From assembly GCA_030683105.1 (NCBI GenBank), contig JAUXMZ010000052.1, positions 1-49,673 on the forward strand: DNA of 49,673 nt, written 5' to 3'. This document shows positions 26,379 to 36,662 of the stretch, one piece after another. The translations under genes and the position numbers were made by a program. The notes below the pieces were generated by a model. It was not told where the DNA came from, searched no databases, and was given only the letters and a program-made list of their open reading frames with translations. This stretch comes from Burkholderiales bacterium (GTDB lineage: Bacteria > Pseudomonadota > Gammaproteobacteria > Burkholderiales > SG8-41). Every line of letters starts with the position of its first letter. Position 1 is the first letter of the stretch.

Positions 26379-28544
26379 ATGCGAATTACCATGCCGGACA
26401 TCAAAGGCTTTCTTGGCAAAAGAAAAAATAAAGCCAAGACAATAAGCAAACCAGAAGACGCAGCACCGACGCCTGCTCCGGCCCAGCCTTCGCCGCAACG
26501 TTCTCTGAAACAGCCGCGCGGACTTCTCATCATCGGCCGCTGGCCGGTCGCACGCCAGTTCCAGGTTCTCCTGGGATTGATAAGTATGTTTCTGCTGCTG
26601 GCCGCAGCCTCCGTGTACATCAACTACCGCGAAGCCCAGCAAAACAACATATACATTTCCACAGCGACCGAAATGCAGATGCTTTCGCAGCGCATCGCCA
26701 ACAGCACGCAGCAGGCAACCCAGGGCAATCCGATCGGGTTTACCCGGCTGGAACAAAGCCGCGAGCAATTCATCACCAACCTGGATCTCATGGTGAATGG
26801 CGGCGAAAAGCTCGGCGTGAGCATTCCGCCGTCACCGGATGCAATCCAGTCTACATTGCGGGAACTGTCGATCATCTGGAGAACGATGCAGGGCGACATC
26901 AACCTGGTTCTGTCGCAGAAACAGAATCTGCTGGACCTGAAGGCGCTCGAGAGCGCCATCGAGAAGATTCTGCCGCAGTTATCCCTGCGGTCGCAGGAAC
27001 TGATGATAGCCGCTATCGACGCAGGCGAGTCCGCCAGGGTGCTTACCTATACGCGGCAGCTTCATGCCGACGTGTCCAACTACGATTTCATCAATACTCT
27101 GCGCCTGCTGTCGACCGACAACCCAAATCCACAGGTGGCGCTGCAGCTCGGCAACAACGTGGGCCAGTTTCAGCACAGACTCAACGTGCTGCTGGGCGAA
27201 GCCAAGGATGCGAATGTAACCGCAATTTCAAGCGCAGCGGCAAAAGAGAGGGCGGCTGCGCTCAACAAGGTATTTTCGCCGTTCTCGAAAGGCGTGCGAA
27301 CCATCATCGACAACATGGAAGCGCTGACCCAGGCCAAACTGAGCGGACGCGACACCTTCACCACCAGCGAAGATTTGCTGACAATACCGGAGAAACTGGT
27401 GGAGGCATATCAGCTGCAAGGCGCGCGCCAGATCTATTACATATCGGGTGCCGTGCTGTTTGCCCTGCTCGCGCTCGCGTGCTTGTTTCTGCTCGGCAAG
27501 GTATTTCTCGACGACGCCAGACGCCGCGCCCTGTCAAGCGAAATGGAAAATAAACGCAACCAGGAAGCGATTCTGCGCCTGCTCGACGAGATGGGCCGGG
27601 TGGCGGATGGCGACCTTACGGTGCAGGCCCTGGTGACCGAGGACATCACGGGCGCCATAGCCGATTCGATCAACTACACCATCGAGGAATTGCGCCGCCT
27701 GGTAGCGGGCATCACCAAGGCGGCAACCCAGGTGACCTCGGCGACCGGTGAGGCGCAGCAAATCACGACTCAGCTGCTTGAGGCGAACCAGAAACAGTCG
27801 AGCGAGATCCAGGCCACCGGCCAGTCCGTGATGCAGATTGTGAACTCGATCAACGACGTATCGAACACCGCCGCCCAGTCAGCAAAGGTTGCGGAAGGCT
27901 CGCTGAGCGCCGCGGAAAAAGGCACGCAGGCGGTTCAGAACGCGATTCGCGGCATGAACGACATCCGCGAGCAGATCCAGGAAACCTCCAAGCGCATCAA
28001 GCGCCTGGGCGAGAGTTCCCAGGAAATCGGGGAGATCGTCCAGCTGATTACCGACATTACGGAACAGACCAATGTGCTGGCGCTGAATGCAGCCATCCAG
28101 GCCGCTTCGGCAGGCGAAGCCGGGCGGGGCTTCACCGTGGTTGCGGAGGAAGTGCAGCGCCTGGCTGAACGTTCCGCCGAAGCGACCAAGCATATCAGCG
28201 ACATCGTAAAAAGCATTCAGCGTGATACCCAGGACGCGGTAGTGGCCATGGAACGCAGCACGGTGGGTGTCGTGGACGGAACCAAAACAGCCGACGAAGC
28301 CGGCCAGACCCTGCACGAGATCGAGCGGGTATCAACACACCTTGCAGAATTGATCGGCTCGATTTCGAATGCCACCCAGGAACAGGCAAAATCAGCGGTC
28401 AAAGTCGCGGCCGACATGAAAGGCATACTTAACATTACTCAACAGGCCACTGAAGGCACCAAGAAAACCGCGGCTTCCGCGACACAGCTGACCGCGCTCG
28501 CCAACGATCTCAAGAACTCGGTATCCGGATTCAAACTTAGTTAA
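26379..28544 (+). CDS. pilJ: Type IV pilus methyl-accepting chemoreceptor PilJ
   Basis: A 721-residue inner-membrane receptor. A cytoplasmic basic/proline-rich leader (about 1-55) precedes membrane helix 1 (about 60-80). A long periplasmic region with two PilJ-type helical modules runs to membrane helix 2 (about 352-373). HAMP-like sequence and the methyl-accepting signalling domain follow, with the highly conserved hairpin tip at about residues 563-600 ([25 protein letters not shown]). The start has CAGGGGAG upstream. It senses pilus or surface cues and controls ChpA through PilI. Confidence 0.95.
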   Translation: MRITMPDIKGFLGKRKNKAKTISKPEDAAPTPAPAQPSPQRSLKQPRGLLIIGRWPVARQFQVLLGLISMFLLLAAASVYINYREAQQNNIYISTATEMQMLSQRIANSTQQATQGNPIGFTRLEQSREQFITNLDLMVNGGEKLGVSIPPSPDAIQSTLRELSIIWRTMQGDINLVLSQKQNLLDLKALESAIEKILPQLSLRSQELMIAAIDAGESARVLTYTRQLHADVSNYDFINTLRLLSTDNPNPQVALQLGNNVGQFQHRLNVLLGEAKDANVTAISSAAAKERAAALNKVFSPFSKGVRTIIDNMEALTQAKLSGRDTFTTSEDLLTIPEKLVEAYQLQGARQIYYISGAVLFALLALACLFLLGKVFLDDARRRALSSEMENKRNQEAILRLLDEMGRVADGDLTVQALVTEDITGAIADSINYTIEELRRLVAGITKAATQVTSATGEAQQITTQLLEANQKQSSEIQATGQSVMQIVNSINDVSNTAAQSAKVAEGSLSAAEKGTQAVQNAIRGMNDIREQIQETSKRIKRLGESSQEIGEIVQLITDITEQTNVLALNAAIQAASAGEAGRGFTVVAEEVQRLAERSAEATKHISDIVKSIQRDTQDAVVAMERSTVGVVDGTKTADEAGQTLHEIERVSTHLAELIGSISNATQEQAKSAVKVAADMKGILNITQQATEGTKKTAASATQLTALANDLKNSVSGFKLS

Positions 28545-28558
28545 AGCGCAGTGCTGTC

Positions 28559-31500
28559 ATGACCACTATCGTCGCCACCACTTTGTTGTCCTGGGTCAAA
28601 ACCGAGGTCGACTACGCCCTTAAAACGGTACGCGACAACATCGCCCGGTTTACAGCTGCGCCTGATGACCTGGCGGTGCTCAGCGGCTGCCCCGACCAGC
28701 TCCATCAGATCAAGGGAACGCTCCACATCCTGGGATTAAACGGGGCCACCCGCTTTTGCGAAACCATTGAAAATGCTTTCGAGGGCGCCAGCAAGGGCCA
28801 GCGCCTGAGCAACTCCAAGCTGGCCGTCATCGACCGCGCTGTGCTGGCGCTCAAGGAATTCATAGACGGCCTGTCCAAAGGCGAAACCAACCTTCCCATC
28901 AAACTGTTTCCGATATACCAGGAACTCTCGACGCTTCAGGGCAACCCCGGGGTTTCTGAAAAGGACCTGTTTTACCCCGATCTCAAGCCTGCCGCCCCGC
29001 TCCACCCCGCCTGCCGCACCGTCCCGGACAAGGAACTGGCGGCATTTTTGCAAACCCAGCGTTCCCGTTTCCAACGCGGCCTGCTAAGCTGGTTGCGCAA
29101 TCCATCAGATGTGCCCGGGCTGCAGGACATGCGCCAGGCGCTCGATGCGATGGACCAGATTGCTTCTCAGCTGCCCGAACCGCGCGCGTTATGGTGGACG
29201 GCCTTTGGTTTCGTCGACGGCCTGTCCCATTCCCCCGCCCCCGAGCGGGTAGCTGCCGCCAAGCCCATCTGCAGCAAGATCGACCTGCAAATGCGCGACC
29301 TCGCCAAAGGCTACAAAGCGCCCAACGAGCTGCTGTTGCGTGAAATGCTGTACTCGCTGGCAACATCCAGGGCCGATACCCAGCGCATCAAGGACGTCAA
29401 ACAGTTATATCAGCTCGATACCCTGTTTCCGGAACCTGACATGCTGGGGTTGATGGAATTTGACATGGACTGGCTGGAGCCGACCCTGCATGACATCCAT
29501 GCGCGGCTGGATGCCATCAAGAACACCTGGGTCCAGTACATATCCGGAGAATCCGGCGCCCTGCTGAAGTTTCGTGAAGTCGTCAAAGCGCTCAAGTCCA
29601 AGATCGATGAACTCGGCAATCACCAGCTGGTCCGGTTGCTTGACGTCATAATTATGGTCGCGACCCGCCTGCCCGACCCGTATCCCCGGCAACAGCAGCT
29701 GATGATCACGGAAATGGCCTCCGCCTTTCTGCTGATCGAAAACATCATAGATAACTTCACCAATGCGCCGTCCGACCTTGAGCATCAGGTCGGCATCATG
29801 GCCGGCTGGCTGCTTGATGCCGCCAAAGGCAAGTCAACCGGTCAGCCTCCCGCCGGTCTGCGCGCCGAACTCAGCCAGCAGATCAGCGAAATGCAGCTGC
29901 AGGCACAGGTCGCAAGAGAAATCCAAAGCAACCTGCAGAATGTCGAGCAGGTACTGGACGCATTTGCGCGGGATGCCACCAAGCGCGACGGTTTGCTGAC
30001 GCTGCGCCCCCACCTCAAGCAGATAAGCGGAGCACTGATCATGCTGCGCTTCTCACGCGCCGCCGAACTGCTGACGATTTGCGAGGAGATGATCATCGCG
30101 TGTGCCCAGCCCGATCATGCGGCGACGGCGCAGGACATGGACTGGATTGCAGAAGGCCTGAGCAGCCTGGGATTCTTCCTTGATCCCTGCCTGCGCGGCC
30201 GGCCGCCCACAGCGCCGGCGCTTGAACTCTTTTTCAAGCGCTTTGACAAACGCACCGCAATCCCACCCCAGGCTTCACCGGAAAGCGCCCTCCCCGGCCC
30301 CGTCGAGGTATCTGCCGCGGTTGGCCACGCAGTTGAACCCGTCGCCGCCGAGCCGGAGGTGATGGAACGCGCCCCATCTCCCCAGTCCATATCTGGGATC
30401 ACCACGCTGGACAACGAAGAATTGCTGGGCATTTTCCTCGAGGAAGCGGACGAAGTGTTGGCCAATATCAATACGGCGCTGCCCTCGAGCCGGAGCCAGC
30501 CCGACAACCATGAGGTGCTGGTCACGATACGCCGCGGCTTTCATACGCTCAAGGGCAGCGGACGCATGGTCGGGCTCACCGACCTTGGCGAGACTGCGTG
30601 GGAAATCGAGCAGGTCATGAACCACTGGTTGGAGCAACATTATCCCGCCACCCCGGACCTGCTGGAGTTTATATCCCTGGCAAGCACTTCATTCTCGTCC
30701 TGGGTAGACCAGCTTAAATCGCGCATAGAACCGAAAATCGACGCGCAGCACATAATTGCAACCGCGCAACGCCTGAAAAGCGCCCTTGTCCCGGACGTGC
30801 CAGCCGATATGGGCACGGATACCAAAGCCGCCGGGGCTGATATGCAAAGTCTCGTGGCTGCAGCCCCCGCCGCACCGGAACCGGAACCGGAACCGGAACC
30901 GGAAATTGTCATCGGAACAGTGCGCCTGGCCCGTCCGTTTTATGATATTTACCTCAAGGAAGCGCATCAACACCAGGCGGCGCTTGAAGAGGAATTCAAG
31001 GCATGGCGTGTGCACCCGGGCACGGCAGCGTCCAGCAAATTCCTGCGAGCCGCCCACACGCTCTCAGGCATTTCCCGCACCGCCGGCTTCGTCTCGCTGG
31101 CCGATCTCGCGGCAGGCCTGGAACGATGTCTGCCGCTGGCACACAACGTCGTCACCGAATCCGATATACAGATAATTGCAGCCGCAATCACCGGCCTGCA
31201 GAAGATGCTGTCGGACATTTCGCAATTCCAGCCCGCAGCCGAATCGGGCGCAGCAACGGCAATGCTGCATGAACTGATCACGCGCCTGCTAGCGCCACAT
31301 GCTGAACCGTCCGCCCCGACACCGGCCATGGTGCCGCCAGTGGCCGAAAGTCCGGCCCCACCGCCATACCGTACCACGCCCACCGATGCCAACATTATTG
31401 CCCGGGCTGCAGTCGCTGCGCCCAGACAAACAGAGCAGCGTGCGATACGCGACGACCTTGATCCCCAGTTGCTGCCGATTTTCCTGGAGGAGGCGCAGGA

Positions 31501-33700
31501 ATTGGTGCCGCTCATCGGCAGCGATCTGCGCGACTGGAAGGCCAAACCCGACGACTTACTGATTCAACAGTCACTGCAACGCACCCTGCATACGCTTAAA
31601 GGCAGCGCGCGCATGGCCGGCGCCATGCGTCTGGGCGAACTCGCCCATCTGATGGAAAGCAGAATGGAGGTCGCACTTGAGTCCGGGAGCGCGCCCGCCG
31701 CCAGGCTGATCGAAGAAATTGAATCTCAAATGGACCGGCTGAGCGAAGGCATAGAGCACCTCGCCGGCGGCGAGGCGGAAATACAGCCGATTGCCCAGCC
31801 CGAGGCCGCGACCGACGCCAAACTGGCGCCTGCTGTTCCCGGCGTCGCCCAACCCGGTATCGAGCCGCCCTTGGCAGGCGCTGCGGCAATGTTGCGCATC
31901 AACGCCGATGTGCTGGACCGGCTGATCAATGAAGCGGGCGAAGTCGGCATTGCACGCTCCAGGATCGAAGGCGAATTACGCACGCTGAAACAATCGCTGT
32001 TTGACCTCAACGACAGCATCGCACGGTTGCGCGGCCAGTTGCGCGAGATGGAACTTCAGGCTGACAGCCAGATGCAGTCGCGTCAGTCCGTTCTCGACTC
32101 GGACAAGCACGACTTCGATCCACTGGAGTTCGACCGTTATACGCGCTTGCAGGAACTCACAAGAATGATGGCGGAGAGCCTGCACGACGTGACCACGATA
32201 CAGCAAACGCTGCTCAAGAACCTCGGCGAAGTCGACGCCGCGGTGCTGCAGCAGACGCGCATCAATCGCGACCTGCAGCAGGAACTCATGCGCACGCGCA
32301 CGGTGCCTTTTTCCAACCTGAACGAACGCCTCTACCGCGTTGTGCGGCAGACTGCCCGCGAGCTTGACAAGAAAGCCAACCTGGAAATACGCGACAGCCA
32401 CGTCGAACTGGACCGTAGCGTGCTGGAAAAAATAGGCGCGCCGCTTGAGCACATGTTGCGTAACGCCGTAGCGCACGGCCTCGAATCTCCGGATTCTCGC
32501 CGCACCGCGAACAAGAGTGAAATCGGCGAGATCAACCTCACGCTGCGCCAGGAAAGCAACGAGATCGTGATCATCGTGAGCGACGATGGCGCCGGGCTTG
32601 ATCTCGGTAAACTACGCCGCAAGGGGCTGGATAAAGGTCTGCTTGCAGCGGAACGGGAGGCCTCCGAGGCGGAACTCATACAATTGATTTTCACTCCGGG
32701 TTTTTCAACCGCGGAAGAAATCACCGAGCTGTCCGGACGTGGCGTCGGCATGGACGTAGTACGCAATGAAATCAGCGGCATCGGCGGACGCATCGAGTCC
32801 GCAACCATTCCCGGCAAAGGCACTACATTCACCATCTATCTGCCGCTCACCCTGGCCGTGACCCAGGCCGTGCTGGTACGCAGCGGAGAGAGCACGTTTG
32901 CAATTTCCTCCGCCATGGTGGAGCAGGTGCTGCGGATCAAACCGGAGGTGCTCTCAGGATTCTACAAGCGCGGCACGATAGACTCCCAGGGCCATACCTA
33001 CCCGCTGCATTACCTGCGGCACCTGGTGGGCTCGGACCATGCCGCCGCCCAGATCCAGAGCTACAATTCCGTGTTGTTGCTGCGCAGCGGCATTCAGCGC
33101 GCGGCACTGCATGTCGATGAACTGATCGGGAACCAGGAGATCATCGTCAAGAACGTCAACCCGCAATTGGCGCGGGTGCCCGGGATTGCCGGTGCGACCG
33201 TCCTTGGAGACGGCAAGATCGTGCTCATCCTCAATCCCGTGCAGCTCGCCCGGCACGGGCGCACCGTGGCCACTGCCGCGATACCCCAGCCGGTCATGAG
33301 CAAGCCGCTTGCCCGGGTGGTCATGATCGTCGATGATTCGCTGACGGTGCGTAAAATCACCAGCCGGCTGCTCGAGCGCGAGGGTTATCACGTGCTCACT
33401 GCGAAAGACGGCGTCGATGCGCTGGAGCAGATCAAGGAGACGCTCCCCGACGTCATGCTGGTGGACATCGAGATGCCCCGGATGGACGGATTCGACCTTA
33501 CCCGCAACATCCGCCAGGAGCCCAGAACGGCTGCCATTCCGATCATCATCATCTCTTCGCGTACCGCTGAAAAACACCGCAGTCACGCCGAACAACTTGG
33601 CGTCAATGCCTTCCTCGGCAAACCCTACCACGAGGCAGAGTTGCTCAAGCTCGTCGCGCAATACCTGGACGAGATGCAGGATCGCACTGTCATTCATTGA
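28559..33700 (+). CDS. chpA: Composite chemosensory histidine kinase ChpA
   Basis: A 1713-residue CheA-type kinase with many phosphotransfer domains. Likely phospho-histidines are H49 (LHQIKGT), H662 (FHTLKGSGRMVGL), H833 (AHTLSGISRTAGF) and H1011 (LHTLKGSARMAGA). The third has serine where the motif has lysine, so it may be a poor acceptor. Dimerisation and ATPase regions follow (N-box HMLRNAVAHGLE near 1300, G-box SGRGVGMDVV near 1395). A CheW domain occupies about 1425-1560 and a C-terminal receiver has D1636 in LVDIEMPRMDGFD. A (EP)n linker encoded by a 6-bp repeat lies near 30880-30903. It ends the pilG-H-I-J-chpA operon; pilK, chpB and chpC are not present. Confidence 0.95.
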   Translation: MTTIVATTLLSWVKTEVDYALKTVRDNIARFTAAPDDLAVLSGCPDQLHQIKGTLHILGLNGATRFCETIENAFEGASKGQRLSNSKLAVIDRAVLALKEFIDGLSKGETNLPIKLFPIYQELSTLQGNPGVSEKDLFYPDLKPAAPLHPACRTVPDKELAAFLQTQRSRFQRGLLSWLRNPSDVPGLQDMRQALDAMDQIASQLPEPRALWWTAFGFVDGLSHSPAPERVAAAKPICSKIDLQMRDLAKGYKAPNELLLREMLYSLATSRADTQRIKDVKQLYQLDTLFPEPDMLGLMEFDMDWLEPTLHDIHARLDAIKNTWVQYISGESGALLKFREVVKALKSKIDELGNHQLVRLLDVIIMVATRLPDPYPRQQQLMITEMASAFLLIENIIDNFTNAPSDLEHQVGIMAGWLLDAAKGKSTGQPPAGLRAELSQQISEMQLQAQVAREIQSNLQNVEQVLDAFARDATKRDGLLTLRPHLKQISGALIMLRFSRAAELLTICEEMIIACAQPDHAATAQDMDWIAEGLSSLGFFLDPCLRGRPPTAPALELFFKRFDKRTAIPPQASPESALPGPVEVSAAVGHAVEPVAAEPEVMERAPSPQSISGITTLDNEELLGIFLEEADEVLANINTALPSSRSQPDNHEVLVTIRRGFHTLKGSGRMVGLTDLGETAWEIEQVMNHWLEQHYPATPDLLEFISLASTSFSSWVDQLKSRIEPKIDAQHIIATAQRLKSALVPDVPADMGTDTKAAGADMQSLVAAAPAAPEPEPEPEPEIVIGTVRLARPFYDIYLKEAHQHQAALEEEFKAWRVHPGTAASSKFLRAAHTLSGISRTAGFVSLADLAAGLERCLPLAHNVVTESDIQIIAAAITGLQKMLSDISQFQPAAESGAATAMLHELITRLLAPHAEPSAPTPAMVPPVAESPAPPPYRTTPTDANIIARAAVAAPRQTEQRAIRDDLDPQLLPIFLEEAQELVPLIGSDLRDWKAKPDDLLIQQSLQRTLHTLKGSARMAGAMRLGELAHLMESRMEVALESGSAPAARLIEEIESQMDRLSEGIEHLAGGEAEIQPIAQPEAATDAKLAPAVPGVAQPGIEPPLAGAAAMLRINADVLDRLINEAGEVGIARSRIEGELRTLKQSLFDLNDSIARLRGQLREMELQADSQMQSRQSVLDSDKHDFDPLEFDRYTRLQELTRMMAESLHDVTTIQQTLLKNLGEVDAAVLQQTRINRDLQQELMRTRTVPFSNLNERLYRVVRQTARELDKKANLEIRDSHVELDRSVLEKIGAPLEHMLRNAVAHGLESPDSRRTANKSEIGEINLTLRQESNEIVIIVSDDGAGLDLGKLRRKGLDKGLLAAEREASEAELIQLIFTPGFSTAEEITELSGRGVGMDVVRNEISGIGGRIESATIPGKGTTFTIYLPLTLAVTQAVLVRSGESTFAISSAMVEQVLRIKPEVLSGFYKRGTIDSQGHTYPLHYLRHLVGSDHAAAQIQSYNSVLLLRSGIQRAALHVDELIGNQEIIVKNVNPQLARVPGIAGATVLGDGKIVLILNPVQLARHGRTVATAAIPQPVMSKPLARVVMIVDDSLTVRKITSRLLEREGYHVLTAKDGVDALEQIKETLPDVMLVDIEMPRMDGFDLTRNIRQEPRTAAIPIIIISSRTAEKHRSHAEQLGVNAFLGKPYHEAELLKLVAQYLDEMQDRTVIH

Positions 33701-33754
33701 TCGCCAGGGCCGGCACGCTACAATAAGCCCGAAGTGCCATCCCCCCGAACGTCC

Positions 33755-34037
33755 ATGAAAATCTGCATCGTATCCGATAGCCACGATCACAGCGTACTGC
33801 TGGCCACTGCGGTCAAAGCCGCGGCGGCACAAGGGGCACAGGCGGTTATACACTGTGGTGATGTGATCGGTCCGAATACCCAGCGCGCACTCCAATGTAT
33901 CGGTTTGCCGGTGCACGTCGTGCACGGAAACAATGCTGGTTAATCCCGGCACCGTCGCCGGCCTGAGCGCGCCCGCCACCTACGCCATCGGCGATCTCGC
34001 GACCCTGGAGTTCACGATCGAGGGCGTTACGCCGTAA
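33755..34037 (+). pseudogene. Internally deleted metallophosphoesterase (YfcE/MJ0936 type)
   Basis: The reading frame begins MKICIVSDSHDHS and continues through CGDVIG and VVHGNN, the first metal-site motifs of the family, then stops after 63 residues at TAA. Immediately after, in another frame from 33933, comes LVNPGTVAGLSAPATYAIGDL, which is the normal C-terminal block of the same family, ending at 34037. The middle, roughly 80-90 residues with the remaining metal ligands, is missing. This is an internal deletion with frameshift, so the product cannot be an active phosphodiesterase. It lies downstream of chpA. Confidence 0.85.
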
Positions 34038-34263
34038 CCTCTCGCACCGGCGCAAACTGCCGGAGCGTATTAACTACCGGGTGTCTCGCCAGAAGACGCG
34101 ATGGTCTTTCCCGCCCGCCGCCTTCAGGCGTAATCAGGTCTGTGATGCATATAATTGATGTATATGGTTATATCGTCACCAATGGCAAGCCATCCGCAGA
34201 CAGCGCAGCGCACCCGGCATGCCCGCCACTCAATATTGCATAATAGTAGAACTCGAGGAACTC

Positions 34264-35217
34264 ATGCCACAAAGCAAAATCAAGCGCTATCTCAAGCACG
34301 GCACCCTGCCGCAGTTGAGCGTTTTTGAAGCCGTTGCCCGCCTCGGCAGCTACACTCGCGCCGGTGAGGAACTGTACATGGCGCAACCGACTGTCTCGGT
34401 ACAGATCAAGAAGCTCACTGAGACCATCGGCGTGCCGCTGCTCGAGCAGGTCGGAAAACGCGTGCACCCGACGGACGCCGGTCGCGAGCTTTACGCGACA
34501 TGCCAGGAAATTTTCGGAAAGCTCGCTGCCGTCGAGGAACGCTTCGCCAATCTGCGCGGACTCGAATCCGGCAGGCTGCGTCTCGCCGTGAGCACGACGG
34601 GGAAATATTTCGCACCGCGCCTGCTTGGGGCATTTGTGCAAAAGCATCCCGGCATCGAGGTATCGCTGCAAATCCATCACAGGGAAACGCTGCTGGAGCG
34701 CATGGCGAACAACACCGACGACCTCTATATCTTCGCGACCCCTCCGCAGGAAGGCGAAGCCGTGATCCAGAAAATTCTGCCCAATCCCATGGTGGTATTC
34801 GCCCGCGCCGATCATCCGCTGGCGCGCCAGAAAAACATCCCCTTCGAGCGGTTTGCCAAAGAGCCTTTTCTGATGCGCGAGCCCGGCTCCGGCACGCGTA
34901 TGGTCGCGCAGCAGGTCTTCGAGTCCCACGGGGTCAAGCCCACGATACGGATGGAGCTGTCAACCAATGAAGCGATCAAGCAGGCGATCCTTGCCGGCCT
35001 GGGTGTGTCCATACTGTCACGCTATACGCTGGGACTGGATGTCGAGCAGGATCAACTCGTCACGCTCGATGTGGAAGGCTTCCCCCTCGAACATCACTGG
35101 TACTTCAGTTACCCAGTCGGCAAACAATTGTCTGCGGTCTCGCAGGCATTCATGGCGTTCACGCGCCAGCACGCCAAGTCTCTGGTGCAGGATCACCTGT
35201 CCCGGACCAAATCCTGA
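34264..35217 (+). CDS. CbbR-like LysR-family transcriptional regulator
   Basis: A 317-residue LysR regulator. The N-terminal winged helix-turn-helix (about residues 12-70: LPQLSVFEAVARLGSYTRAGEELYMAQPTVSVQIKKL) and the effector domain (about 95-300, with KYFAPRLLGAFVQKHPGIEVSL, FLMREPGSGTRM and STNEAIKQAILAGLGVSILSR) match the CbbR group that controls CO2-fixation genes in autotrophs. The start at 34264 is preferred over 34219 because GAGGA lies just upstream and it gives the usual length. It precedes the qmoA-hdrB operon in the same direction, so regulation of that operon is likely; direct evidence is the box at 35281. Confidence 0.88.
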   Translation: MPQSKIKRYLKHGTLPQLSVFEAVARLGSYTRAGEELYMAQPTVSVQIKKLTETIGVPLLEQVGKRVHPTDAGRELYATCQEIFGKLAAVEERFANLRGLESGRLRLAVSTTGKYFAPRLLGAFVQKHPGIEVSLQIHHRETLLERMANNTDDLYIFATPPQEGEAVIQKILPNPMVVFARADHPLARQKNIPFERFAKEPFLMREPGSGTRMVAQQVFESHGVKPTIRMELSTNEAIKQAILAGLGVSILSRYTLGLDVEQDQLVTLDVEGFPLEHHWYFSYPVGKQLSAVSQAFMAFTRQHAKSLVQDHLSRTKS

Positions 35218-35280
35218 CGCAGCCAGGATTCGATTTGTCTATCGTTTCATAAGGTTCTTAAATACACTGTTGCGTGAAGG

Positions 35281-35298
35281 GCTTAAGCGGACTTAAGC
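35281..35298. promoter_or_regulatory. LysR/CbbR-type box upstream of qmoA
   Basis: A perfect inverted repeat GCTTAAG-CGGA-CTTAAGC. Inside it TTA-N7-TTA at 35283-35295 fits both the general LysR T-N11-A rule and the CbbR form TNA-N7-TNA. It lies 58 bp before the qmoA start and 63 bp after the CbbR-like gene. The match is seen directly; binding is inferred. Confidence 0.6.
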
Positions 35299-35356
35299 TG
35301 GATTCGGCAGCGGTAGTCAGGTAAAATTTCTTCCTCAAAATACGCGAGGAGGCCTG

Positions 35357-36643
35357 ATGACCGAAGTCGTTGCGACCAACCAGACCATACTCGTGGTTGG
35401 AGGCGGCATCAGCGGCGTCACCGCGGCGCTGGAAGCCGCTGAATGCGGCAAAGACGTGGTGCTGGTGGAAAAAACTCCGGCCCTGGGCGGACGCACCACC
35501 CAGCTCTACCGCTACTTTCCCAAGCTGTGCCACCCGACCTGCGGTCTCGAGATCAATCTGCGCCGCATCAAATCCAATCCCGGCCTGCGCGTGCTCACAC
35601 TGGCGGAAGTAACCGCCATCAGCGGCAGCCGCGGCGACTACACCGCGACGGTCAGGCTATCGCCGCGCTACGTCAATGAAAACTGCACGGGGTGCGGTGC
35701 CTGCACCGACGCCGTCGAAACGCTCGTCGACAACCCGTTCAACTACAACCTGAACCAGATGAAAGCGGCCTACCTGCCGCATGCGATGGCCTATCCGCAA
35801 CGCTATGCGCTGCATCCTTCGATCATCGGCACGCCCGATGCGGAAAAAGCCAAGGCCGCCTGCAAGTACGGCGCGATCGATCTCGACATGAAGGAAGAAA
35901 CGATACAGATCAAGGCCGGCGCCGTGATCTGGGCCACCGGCTGGCAACCGTACGACGCCGCGAAGATCCAGCCCTACGGCTACGACCGTTTCGCCAACGT
36001 CATCACCAGCGTCGAATTCGAGCGCCTGGCCGATCCGCACGGCCCCACCGGCGGCAAAATCCTGCGCCCGTCCGATGGCAAGGAAGCGAAGGACGTGGCC
36101 TTTATCCAATGCGCGGGCTCGCGTGACGAGAACCATCTGCGGCATTGTTCGCGCATCTGCTGCATGGCCTCGCTCAAGCAGACCAATTATGTCCGCGAAG
36201 CCTTTGGCGAGGCCGCAAAGTCGACGATCTACTATATCGACATCCGGGCTATAGACCGCTTCGAGGACTTCTATGCCAAGGTGCGCGCCGATGCGACTGT
36301 CAGATTCGTAAAATCCAAGGTGGCGAAGGCCACGGAAGACCAGAAATCCGGGGATATCATCCTGCACGGCGTCGATACCGAAGGCTATCACCGCTATGAA
36401 AACCGCCACGACCTGGTGGTGCTTGCGGTCGGCATGCAGCCCAGCGTCAATGCGGCGGACATCCCTGCTGAAATCATCTCCGATTCCAGCGGCTTTATCG
36501 AGTCTTCGGCCGCGGGCAGCGGCCTGTTCGGCGCCGGCTGCGCCACCAATGCACTCGACGTCAACCGCTCGGTGCAAAGCGCGACCGCTTCGGCATTGCG
36601 CGCGATCCAGGTCGTCAATAAAGTCGCCCGCGCCGAGGCATAA
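35357..36643 (+). CDS. qmoA: QmoA-like flavoprotein (HdrA family)
   Basis: A 428-residue HdrA-type flavoprotein. The FAD motif is VVGGGISGVTAALEAAE (about residues 13-29), followed by LGGRTTQLYRYFPKLCHPTCGLEINLRRIK, a signature of QmoA. An iron-sulfur-type cysteine run, C110-x2-C113-x2-C116, lacks the usual fourth cysteine (V120). The block NPFNYNLNQMKAAYLPHAMAYPQRYALHPSIIG is also typical of QmoA. In the Qmo complex it exchanges electrons between quinone and APS reductase. The start has GAGGAGG upstream. qmoB follows 19 bp later. Confidence 0.9.
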   Translation: MTEVVATNQTILVVGGGISGVTAALEAAECGKDVVLVEKTPALGGRTTQLYRYFPKLCHPTCGLEINLRRIKSNPGLRVLTLAEVTAISGSRGDYTATVRLSPRYVNENCTGCGACTDAVETLVDNPFNYNLNQMKAAYLPHAMAYPQRYALHPSIIGTPDAEKAKAACKYGAIDLDMKEETIQIKAGAVIWATGWQPYDAAKIQPYGYDRFANVITSVEFERLADPHGPTGGKILRPSDGKEAKDVAFIQCAGSRDENHLRHCSRICCMASLKQTNYVREAFGEAAKSTIYYIDIRAIDRFEDFYAKVRADATVRFVKSKVAKATEDQKSGDIILHGVDTEGYHRYENRHDLVVLAVGMQPSVNAADIPAEIISDSSGFIESSAAGSGLFGAGCATNALDVNRSVQSATASALRAIQVVNKVARAEA

Positions 36644-36662
36644 AACAAATGGACAGGATCAA

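Noticed and set aside
32954-33979. A 341-residue minus-strand open frame
   Set aside because: It is antisense to the end of chpA, including its receiver domain, and to the broken phosphodiesterase gene.
35657-36577. A 306-residue minus-strand open frame
   Set aside because: It is antisense to qmoA and shows no protein family features.
36396-36662. An 89-codon N-terminal extension of qmoB
   Set aside because: The extension is qmoA read in another frame; the ATG at 36663 has a ribosome binding site and gives the normal domain layout.
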